Assembly (NCBI RefSeq): GCF_963668665.1
Contig: NZ_OY764902.1
Location: 1,429,501-1,493,500, forward strand
DNA from: an uncultured Anaeromusa sp.
GTDB lineage: Bacteria > Bacillota > Negativicutes > Anaeromusales > Anaeromusaceae
Length of the DNA: 64,000 nt
Reading direction: 5' to 3'
Shown here: piece by piece, positions 58,351-64,000 of the stretch
Layout of the letters: each line of letters starts with the position of its first letter
How positions within the stretch are numbered: position 1 is the stretch's first letter
Made by a program: the position numbers and the translations under genes
Notes under the pieces: generated by a model
What the model saw: the letters and a program-made list of their open reading frames with translations, nothing else
The model's database searches: none
What the model was told of the DNA's origin: nothing

Positions 58351-58527
58351 ATGGCTTACCAAAATTCTACCGTACCTTTCGAAAAAATGCTAATGAAATT
58401 TGTGTTGGACGAAGAACCCATGGTATCGATGGTCAAATGGCTCTGCGAACGGCTTATGGAAGCCGAAGTAGAAGGAAAGCTTGGCACTGGCGTACGTCAA
58501 TGGCGTTTCAACGCGAAAAATGGATAG
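58351..58527 (+). pseudogene. IS256-family transposase N-terminal fragment
   Basis: A 58-residue remnant that begins MAYQNSTVPFEKMLMKFVLD and contains LCERLMEAEVEGKLGTG, the usual N-terminal pattern of IS256/mutator transposases, normally about 400 residues. It stops at 58527 and no further transposase is seen downstream. CCAAAGGAG before the ATG shows it once was a real start. Left-end sequence of the insertion may lie in 58184-58350; I could not define the terminal repeat. Confidence 0.65.
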
Positions 58528-58599
58528 GCTGACAAAAACCTTTGGAATTGAGTCGATCTCGCGGGGGCAGGGTATGAAAATAGAGGTAGAGGTACAAGC

Positions 58600-59202
58600 A
58601 TGTTAGAAAAAATGATTTCTGATGCAAGAAAAGTAGATGACTATATTCAGAATATGCATTTTGAAAATGAAGTTATTACTGATGCTGATTTTTCAAAGGT
58701 AGAATTTGAATCAGTTCAGTTTATTAAATGCCAATTTATTAAGTGCAGTTTTTCAAAAGATAGTTTTTATAATGTAGTTTTCAGAAACTGCATTCTTTCA
58801 AACTGCATTTTCACAGAAAGCTACTGGAGAAAATCTAAAATTTTAGAATGCAAAAGCGATGGAAGTAACTTCAGCCAAAGTTGTTTTAAACAAGTAACCA
58901 TATTAGACAGCTCGTTATGTTATGCAAATTGTGCTAATACAGTATGGAAGGAAAGCACAATATCCAACTGTAAATTTAAAGAAGCGTTTCTGTCCGAGGT
59001 AAAGTTTCAAAAACTTGAACTCAACGCGGTTGATTTTCAAAGGGGTGATTTCTTTAAAACGTCGCTTAGAGGAATTGATTTGTCAGACTGTATCATTGAC
59101 GAGATAATGGTGTCTGAAACATTTAACGAGCTTAAAGGTGCAAAGATTAATGCTGTACAAGCGGTTGGTATCGCACAAAGGTTAGGCATGAAAATTGTTT
59201 AA
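58600..59202 (+). CDS. Pentapeptide-repeat protein
   Basis: A 200-residue protein built of A(D/N)LxX-like repeats: ADFSKVEFESVQFIKCQFIK, then FRNCILSNCIFTES and further copies such as ANCANTVWKES. This forms a right-handed beta-helix. Family members include Qnr/MfpA (gyrase protection) and McbG, but also many with no known role, and the sequence alone does not support drug resistance. It lies in a stretch between two copies of the tRNA-Val 3' end, so it is probably cargo of a decayed integrated element. Confidence 0.8.
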   Translation: MLEKMISDARKVDDYIQNMHFENEVITDADFSKVEFESVQFIKCQFIKCSFSKDSFYNVVFRNCILSNCIFTESYWRKSKILECKSDGSNFSQSCFKQVTILDSSLCYANCANTVWKESTISNCKFKEAFLSEVKFQKLELNAVDFQRGDFFKTSLRGIDLSDCIIDEIMVSETFNELKGAKINAVQAVGIAQRLGMKIV

Positions 59203-59289
59203 ATAGAACTCTTTTGTGTTACTGTAGAAGGCAATATTTAGACTTGTATTAGCCTCTGATTTTTGTTAAACTCATATCTACCGAAGTGT

Positions 59290-59338
59290 TATGCCCCACC
59301 AGTAATTACAAAGCTTCGCAGCGATGCGAGGCTTTTTT
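59290..59338 (+). repeat. Third tRNA-Val attachment remnant with terminator
   Basis: 59290-59311 repeats the last tRNA bases, CCA and CAGTAATTACAA of the att repeat. AGCTTCGCA/TGCGAGGCT with T-run follows, a different version of the tRNA terminator. It may be the original chromosomal end of tRNA-Val, or a third copy. Confidence 0.65.
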
Positions 59339-59521
59339 ATTTGCAATAGAGCTTGCATGGAAAGACATTGATAATTTCAAGAACAAGAGTTCGATTTATG
59401 CAGGAGAACGACATTGAGCGGCGAATAAAAATAGTATAAAAAGCACGACTAACCAATATGTCTGTGGTGTTTTATAGGAGAGACGGCGAAAATAAAGAGA
59501 CTTTTGCGTAAGGAGGCCTTT

Positions 59522-60652
59522 ATGACGGAATATAGAAAACAAGGAACCGATCTTTCTGCATGGGGCCCTCCGTATGCGATGTTGGAGTTTTTCGCTGGCA
59601 GCGGCTTGGTTTCTTGCGGACTGCAAGGCCTGTTTGATTCGGTTTGGGCGAATGATATTTGCGAGAAAAAGGCGGCGGTATATCGCGCTAATTCGAAGGA
59701 AGATCATTTTGTATTAGAAGATATTTGCAATGTATCCGGGCGGAATTTGCCAGCTGCACATGTATCATGGGCGAGCTTTCCGTGCCAAGATTTATCCTTG
59801 GCCGGATTAAGCGGCGGTATTCACGCCAGTCGCAGCGGTCTTGTGTGGGAATGGCTGCGGGTAATGCGAGAAATGCCAGTTCGTCCCAAGCTGTTGGTTG
59901 CGGAAAATGTTGCGGGTTTAGTTTCGCGCAATAATGGGGCGGATTACCGTCAGTTGCACGAGGCGCTGGTGCGCGAAGGTTATCGCGTAGGCGCGGTTAT
60001 GCTCGACGCGTCGTTGTTCGTTCCGCAGTCGAGACCGCGCATTTTCGTAATTGCGGTGGATCGCTCCGTCATCATTCCCGAGGAGCTTATCGCCAACGGT
60101 CCTAATTGGCTTCATCCGAAGGCTCTTAGACGCGCAGCGGAAGGTCTTTCCAACTGGGTGTGGTGGCAAGCAGCACAGCCGCCGAGTCGAAGCGTGACGC
60201 TGGAGTCGATCCTAGAAGATCTCCCGTATGATCAAAGCGTTGCAAAGAAAAATTTAGCGATTTTATCGCCAAAGCATAAAGCGATGCTAGATGAGGCGGA
60301 GTCGATTATTGCCTGCGGGTATCGACGCACGCGCTTTGGCAAGCAGGTTCTGGAGTTGCGTTTTGACGGGCTGGCCGGCTGCTTGAGGACGCCGGAAGGC
60401 GGCAGCAGTCGCCAATTTGTCGTTCGCAAGAAGAGCGGCGAAATTTCGCTGCGTCTGCTCTCGGCGCGCGAAACGGCTCGCCTGATGGGTGCGCCGGATG
60501 ATTTTCTTTTGCCGGAACGCTATAATGATGCGTATAAAGCGATGGGAGACGCTGTCGCTGCTCCGGTAGCGCGGTTTTTAGGAGAAAATTTTTTAATGCG
60601 ATTATCGGAGGCGGCGTATAATGAGCCAAGTGGAACAGTCGCAACGGCTTGA
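59522..60652 (+). CDS. DNA (cytosine-5) methyltransferase
   Basis: A 376-residue C5-methyltransferase: motif I LEFFAGSGLVSCGL near residue 23, catalytic motif IV SFPCQDLSLAG near residue 86, motif VI VAENVAGL, motif VIII PQSRPRIFV and motif X YKAMGDAVAAPVARFLGENF. It modifies cytosine to protect DNA from the partner nuclease. Target is not derivable here. It overlaps the next gene by 32 bases. The start is ATG 59522 with AAGGAGG upstream. The following Vsr-type gene fits Dcm-like methylation. Confidence 0.94.
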   Translation: MTEYRKQGTDLSAWGPPYAMLEFFAGSGLVSCGLQGLFDSVWANDICEKKAAVYRANSKEDHFVLEDICNVSGRNLPAAHVSWASFPCQDLSLAGLSGGIHASRSGLVWEWLRVMREMPVRPKLLVAENVAGLVSRNNGADYRQLHEALVREGYRVGAVMLDASLFVPQSRPRIFVIAVDRSVIIPEELIANGPNWLHPKALRRAAEGLSNWVWWQAAQPPSRSVTLESILEDLPYDQSVAKKNLAILSPKHKAMLDEAESIIACGYRRTRFGKQVLELRFDGLAGCLRTPEGGSSRQFVVRKKSGEISLRLLSARETARLMGAPDDFLLPERYNDAYKAMGDAVAAPVARFLGENFLMRLSEAAYNEPSGTVATA

Positions 60653-61556
60653 ACTTTTTCGTGTAGAAAATAAAGTAACAAGCAAGGGATCCTTGGCGTT
60701 GATTGTGTTTTTGTCTCGCGCCGTGCAGGCTAAACCGTTTCCTTTGTCGGCGGAGATGTTTTTAACCGAAAATAAAGGGCAAGTTGCCGGCGCCAGTATG
60801 GCGGCGGTGCAGACGGTTTTACTGGAACACGGTCTTGCGCGGACGCTTGCTAAAGAAGGCGGGCGCACAAGTCGCGGCAGTATCGGGCTGATGACGAAGT
60901 ACGTCGAGTTGCTAAATGTGCTGTACGCGGCAGGAATCCTTGATTTAGTCGCGGCCGAAGCGTGGTGGGCGAGTCGAGTGAGAGAGTTCTTTGCTGCGCA
61001 GCCTTTTGTGCTGCACAATGACGCTTCGCGCACGATGCGCGCTGTTATTAGCAATTTGTTTGAGCAAGCTTTGCAACGGCAAAAAGAAAATCCAGGCGCA
61101 ACCTATGTCGGAACCATGCTGCAGCATTTAACGGCGGCGAAATTGATGCTTATTATGCCTGACGGCGCCTTGCGAGTTCATGGCGCTTCGGTTGCCGATG
61201 CGCCGACTAGTCGCAACGGAGATTTTGTTTTACAAGATGTGATCATTCACTGCACGACGGCGCCTGTCAGCGCTTTAATTGACAAGTGCCGCGAAAATTT
61301 GGCTGCGAGTTGTTTTCCGGTGATTGTGACGCTTTACGAGCGGGTCAATACGGCGCTGACGCTGGCGGCGGACGCCGGGCTTGAAGATCGCGTCGAGGTT
61401 TGGGATATTGGTCAGTTTATTTCCTCTAATGTGTACGAGCATAGTTTGTTTAGCCATGCTCAAAGGGGCGTGACATTGGCGGCGCTTGTCGAAAAATATA
61501 ATGAAGTAATTGAACAATGTGAAACAGACATGAGTTTAAAGATAAAAATGGATTAA
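60621..61556 (+). CDS. DUF4928-family protein, likely partner restriction endonuclease
   Basis: A 311-residue protein that resembles the DUF4928 group commonly found between a C5-methyltransferase and vsr. The N-terminus (GSLALIVFLSRAVQAKPFPL) and the C-terminus (SNVYEHSLFSHAQRGVTLAA) are what I recognise. The central GATYVGTMLQHLTAAKLML is conserved. No standard PD-ExK motif is obvious, but context suggests it cuts DNA that the methyltransferase protects. Translation start is inside the methyltransferase gene, hence coupled. Assignment is from memory of neighbourhoods and needs a profile search. Confidence 0.7.
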   Translation: MSQVEQSQRLELFRVENKVTSKGSLALIVFLSRAVQAKPFPLSAEMFLTENKGQVAGASMAAVQTVLLEHGLARTLAKEGGRTSRGSIGLMTKYVELLNVLYAAGILDLVAAEAWWASRVREFFAAQPFVLHNDASRTMRAVISNLFEQALQRQKENPGATYVGTMLQHLTAAKLMLIMPDGALRVHGASVADAPTSRNGDFVLQDVIIHCTTAPVSALIDKCRENLAASCFPVIVTLYERVNTALTLAADAGLEDRVEVWDIGQFISSNVYEHSLFSHAQRGVTLAALVEKYNEVIEQCETDMSLKIKMD

Positions 61557-61560
61557 GAAA

Positions 61561-61593
61561 AGCTCTCCTTGCAAATGCAAAGAGAGTTTTTTT
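61561..61593 (+). terminator. Terminator after DUF4928 gene
   Basis: CTCTC and TTGC arms pair with GCAA and GAGAG, followed by seven Ts. Confidence 0.85.
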
Positions 61594-61701
61594 CGATTTT
61601 GGAAGGGGTGCTGAAAGTTGAGTTGGATAAAGAAGGAGTATTTCTCCAAGCTGAGAAATTGTTCTTATACGGAAGCGTAAGATGCGAAAAGGAGGAGCGG
61701 C

Positions 61702-62124
61702 ATGGATGTTTTTTCACCGGAAAAACGCAGTGAAATTATGAGGCGCGTTCGCTCCGATGACACGCGACCGGAACAAATTTTGCGCAAAGCTTTGTTTAGA
61801 CGCGGTTGGCGGTATCGTAAAAATGTGAAGAAACTGCCTGGAAAACCGGACCTTGTTTTTGCTAAAGCGAAAGTAGTTATTTTTGTGCATGGATGTTTTT
61901 GGCATCAGCATGAAGGCTGCAAGGCGGCGGCCCGGCCGAAAAGCCGGCAAGATTATTGGCAAAAGAAATTGGAGCGTACTATGGCGCGTGATTTGGAGAC
62001 GCAAGAAAAATTGAAAAGAGAAGGATGGCGTGTAATCGTCATATGGGAGTGCGAATTGCGCAGGGATCTTGACGCTATGGTTGAGCGAGTAGAAGAAGAG
62101 CTAAAGAAGCAAGGGGAAAGGTAG
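61702..62124 (+). CDS. vsr: Very short patch repair endonuclease Vsr
   Basis: A 140-residue enzyme of the Vsr family: RSEIMRRVRSDDTRPEQILRK near the N-terminus, catalytic Asp in KLPGKPDLVFAKAKVVIFVHG, and the zinc-type FWHQHEGCKAA with VIVIWECELRRD at the end. It nicks T:G mismatches that arise when 5-methylcytosine deaminates, and thus guards the methyltransferase site. The ATG follows AAAAGGAGGAGC. It lies after a terminator but within the same cassette, so it may use its own promoter. Confidence 0.93.
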   Translation: MDVFSPEKRSEIMRRVRSDDTRPEQILRKALFRRGWRYRKNVKKLPGKPDLVFAKAKVVIFVHGCFWHQHEGCKAAARPKSRQDYWQKKLERTMARDLETQEKLKREGWRVIVIWECELRRDLDAMVERVEEELKKQGER

Positions 62125-62343
62125 GATGTTGAGAGTGCGCTATTAAATGAGCACAATCCAATGAAGAAAAAGGAGATGCAGATAGTGTTGAAGGAGAAAG
62201 ATGCAGGTTGGCAGAAGATATTCGTAGTAAAACAGATGAAGGATAGAGCGCTATATGGTCGATACAGGACAACGTGTTTAGGAAATCTATCCATAAAGGT
62301 GAATTTGGATAACTCGGATAAAAAAGGAAGTAAGGAGAAATAC

Positions 62344-62427
62344 ATGGCAGGACAAGTGATTCGGATGTTTTTAACGGATGGAAAGCCAAATGGGGTAGCC
62401 GAGCGGCGAGGAAGAATGATACCTTAA
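62344..62427 (+). pseudogene. Possible fragment of a GIY-YIG/DUF4357-type gene
   Basis: A 27-residue ORF starting MAGQVIRMFLTDGKPNG after AGTAAGGAGAAATAC. This opening is common in GIY-YIG nuclease-type proteins with DUF4357. Here it ends almost at once, so I read it as a truncated remnant. The larger frame 62161-62427 that includes it has no recognisable start site. Confidence 0.35.
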
Positions 62428-62489
62428 TACAAGAGTGGTGGTTTTTCATAAGGATATTCTGGAGATCGGTTGTGAAAAAAGGAGATACA

Positions 62490-62873
62490 ATGAACGAGTC
62501 ACATGATGAGCGCTACGGAAATTATGCGCAGGAATACTCGCAGCCACGCTTTTTTGAGAAGCTGTGCGATCAGGCGAAGGTGATCGGCGCTTCATTGATT
62601 TACAAGGCGCTGCAGCTTTTCTATGTCGCCCAGAAGCCGGAAGTGCCGCTGAAGGTGAAAGCGACGATTTATGGAGCGTTGGGATATTTTATTCTGCCTT
62701 TTGACGTGATTCCGGATATGATTTTTGGCGTAGGGTATGGGGACGATGCGACAGCCTTGTTGGTAGCGCTGGGAATTGCGCATATGTATATTGACGAAGA
62801 CGTCCGCGAGCAGGCGAAACAGAAATTGGCGGACCTTTTTGGGGAAGAAGCGTTGAATGGGTTGGACACCTAA
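62490..62873 (+). CDS. DUF1232 (YkvA-like) membrane protein
   Basis: A 127-residue protein. The second half is the DUF1232 pattern: KATIYGALGYFILPFDVIPD, GYGDDATALLVALG and a charged amphipathic C-terminus. Members are small membrane proteins of unknown function found in many bacteria; YkvA of Bacillus is one. The chosen start is ATG 62490 with AAAAAAGGAG five bases upstream; a GTG at 62472 is less likely. It is a separate gene with no evident operon partner. Confidence 0.85.
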   Translation: MNESHDERYGNYAQEYSQPRFFEKLCDQAKVIGASLIYKALQLFYVAQKPEVPLKVKATIYGALGYFILPFDVIPDMIFGVGYGDDATALLVALGIAHMYIDEDVREQAKQKLADLFGEEALNGLDT

Positions 62874-62918
62874 AAAAGGAGCAGAAAATTTACAAGCGCA
62901 AGCAATAAAAATTACTTG

Positions 62919-62947
62919 TTGACAATATGCCGCCTCTTTCGTAAGCT
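62919..62947 (+). promoter_or_regulatory. Promoter of the rhodanese lipoprotein gene
   Basis: Perfect TTGACA (62919-62924) with 17-base spacer to a weak TAAGCT (62942-62947). Confidence 0.45.
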
Positions 62948-62981
62948 ATAGATATAGTTTGCGAAAAAGGCGGTTTTTTTT

Positions 62982-63392
62982 ATGGATACGAAACTTGTGC
63001 TTGTTATTTCGGCCCTGGTGCTGCTGGCAGTAGTGGCGTTGGGCTGTAAAACGCAAGCTAACACGGAGGGGGCGCTTCCCGCAGGATATCATAAAATAAC
63101 GGCGGCGGAAGCAAAGCAAAAAATGGCTGCAAATCCGCAGGCGGTTGTGTTGGACGTAAGGACTGCGGAAGAATTCCGTGAAAAGCACATTCCCAAGGCG
63201 GTATTGCTGCCATTGGCGGAAGTGAAGGAGAAGGCGGCTGTGGTGCTGCCTGACAAAAATGCCGAAATTCTTGTGTACTGCCGCAGCGGTAATCGCAGCC
63301 GTCAGGCAGGAGTACTGCTGGCCGAGATGGGATACGCCTTGGTGTACGATTTTGGAGGTATTCAAGACTGGCCTTATGAAATGGTTCAGTAG
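62982..63392 (+). CDS. Rhodanese-domain lipoprotein
   Basis: A 136-residue exported protein. Residues 1-22 are a lipoprotein signal with lipobox VVALGC, so the cysteine should be lipidated and membrane-anchored. The rest is a rhodanese domain: VVLDVRTAEEFREKHIP and the active-site loop YCRSGNRSRQAG with catalytic Cys. Such proteins transfer sulfane sulfur outside the cytoplasm or act in sulfur metabolism; YeeE-type sulfur uptake elsewhere in the window fits but is not linked. It is 14 bases upstream of the CC/Se-like gene. Confidence 0.92.
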   Translation: MDTKLVLVISALVLLAVVALGCKTQANTEGALPAGYHKITAAEAKQKMAANPQAVVLDVRTAEEFREKHIPKAVLLPLAEVKEKAAVVLPDKNAEILVYCRSGNRSRQAGVLLAEMGYALVYDFGGIQDWPYEMVQ

Positions 63393-63406
63393 AAGGAGGT
63401 GCGACT

Positions 63407-63684
63407 ATGCTTGCGATTACGCCCGAAGCGGCTGCCTATGTTAAAGAAAAGAAAAAGCCGATTCATTTAGAACTGCCGCCGGAAATAGGCTGCTGCATTC
63501 ATTTGCGGGAAAAGCCCAGCGTTCGCTTGGGACCGCCCCATGACCCGCACAATTATGAAAAATTGTACTTCAAGGGGTAGAGGCGTTTGTACCCAAGGAG
63601 CTGGTATCTCTTCCCTTAACGATTACGGTCAATCAATTCTTGGGCTTTCGTAGTCTGGGAATTACAGGGTGGAAGCTTGTGTGA
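63407..63684 (+). pseudogene. CC/Se-motif small protein gene with a frameshift
   Basis: ATG 63407 follows AGAAGGAGG. The first frame gives 57 residues with EIGCCIHLREKP, the adjacent-cysteine motif of the CC/Se family (some members have selenocysteine there), and ends at TAG 63578. Continuing in the next frame from 63577 gives VEAFVPKELVSLPLTITVNQ and ends ITGWKLV at 63684, which is what the family needs. So one base appears lost in the G-run at 63574-63577, or the sequence has an error. It is close to the rhodanese lipoprotein. Confidence 0.6.
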
Positions 63685-63739
63685 TTGAAAAATAAGAAAG
63701 CGTATGGCTTGGGTTAGCGGAACAGTAAGGCTAGCCGTT

Positions 63740-63797
63740 AATGCAAAAGGACCTGTACTGAAACAGCGGTTGTTTCAACACAGGTTCTTTTGCATTA
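63740..63797. terminator. Bidirectional terminator
   Basis: AATGCAAAAG and ACCTGT arms pair with ACAGGT and CTTTTGCATT, with inner TGAAACA/TGTTTCA. It ends the rhodanese/CC-Se unit. Confidence 0.88.
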
Positions 63798-63911
63798 ACG
63801 AGTAAAGGCTATAGAAGGACCATTTTTTGAAAGTGGGAAGGCAGGTTTGGCTAAGCTGAAGACTAAAACGCTGTTAAGAATAGCGGCAATCACTTGAAGG
63901 AGGCAACAAGG

Positions 63912-64000
63912 ATGACAAAGGTGTTGGCAGGGCGCATTCTTTTAGCGATCTGCATCGGTATAAGCGGGCTGGATTATTTTGGGCAAACGGGAGCTACTCC
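63912..64000 (+). CDS. Exported or membrane protein (N-terminal part)
   Basis: The ATG at 63912 follows GAAGGAGGCAACAAGG. The 29 visible residues (MTKVLAGRILLAICIGISGL and on) form a basic start and a hydrophobic stretch, either a signal peptide or a membrane anchor. The frame is open to the window edge, so the product cannot be named. Confidence 0.6.
   Translation, partial: MTKVLAGRILLAICIGISGLDYFGQTGAT

Noticed and set aside
58351..58527. Active IS256 insertion sequence
   Set aside because: Only 58 residues of the transposase remain and no catalytic DDE region follows.
58600..59202. Quinolone-resistance (Qnr) call for the pentapeptide protein
   Set aside because: The fold is shared by many unrelated proteins and no Qnr-specific loop features could be identified.
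62161..62427. 88-residue gene ahead of DUF1232
   Set aside because: No ribosome site at 62161, no domain before residue 61, and the recognisable part starts at 62344 and is truncated.
63571..63580. Programmed -1 frameshift in the CC/Se-like gene
   Set aside because: No X XXY YYZ slippery heptamer at the junction and no clear downstream stem; a lost G is simpler.

Overview
The window is bacterial chromosome. It most resembles an anaerobic Bacillota of the Negativicutes (Sporomusaceae type). Pointers are strong AGGAGG-type ribosome binding sites, two LarA-family racemases, CdaR-type regulators beside a glycerate kinase, a DUF4928/Dcm/Vsr cassette, a CC/Se-motif small protein and many signalling proteins. 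The genus is an inference from gene content and was not checked by any search.

Layout. 1-3790: end of a branched-chain amino-acid ABC operon (binding protein, LivH, LivM, LivG, LivF), then a CBS-ACT protein. 4519-6208: promoter, candidate NiCo-type riboswitch, cation-efflux gene and a methyltransferase. 6380-8170: panB and a BASS-family transporter (possible PanS). 8414-10560 (minus): molybdate-type ModC/ModB without ModA, and a HAD phosphatase. 10767-16930: a 7TM diguanylate cyclase, dihydrolipoyl dehydrogenase, and a LarA/UxaA-like three-gene operon. 17487-20392: degenerate PaaK-like protein, metallo-hydrolase, paired YeeE/YedE halves. 20467-22308: FtsH. 22591-27851: CdaR regulator, hybrid histidine kinase and its overlapping HD-GYP response regulator. 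27905-34570 (minus): SWIM-SNF2 helicase, hemerythrin-diguanylate cyclase, second LarA. 34879-40181: secreted unknown and two equal-length chemoreceptors. 40334-48498: DJ-1/PfpI protein, small unknown, second CdaR divergent from a glycerate kinase, a soluble diacid-domain chemoreceptor, DsbA-like protein and ABC-F ATPase.

48596-58183 is an AT-rich 9.5 kb integrative element inserted in tRNA-Val(CAC), bounded by 92-bp direct repeats with one mismatch. It carries a tyrosine integrase, an unknown zinc-motif protein, an excisionase-like gene, a phage replisome organizer, a replication-relaxation protein, a membrane coupling ATPase and an RloA/RloB-type defence pair. A perfect 26-bp inverted repeat next to the replication-relaxation gene is a candidate origin. 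A third, partial attachment sequence at 59290 suggests a second, decayed element (IS256 fragment, pentapeptide-repeat protein) stacked behind the first. Next comes a Dcm / DUF4928 / Vsr restriction-modification cassette, then small genes: DUF1232 protein, rhodanese lipoprotein and a frameshifted CC/Se-type gene.

Across the chromosomal part, a family of roughly 35-bp pyrimidine-rich repeats (about 18 copies, both orientations) sits in nine intergenic zones and even supplies the last codons of ftsH. A second family of GC-rich hairpins occurs twice. A 160-bp imperfect inverted repeat lies upstream of ftsH. Together the genes describe a motile anaerobe with strong c-di-GMP and chemosensory control, using hydroxy and sugar acids, and a defence-bearing island at tRNA-Val.
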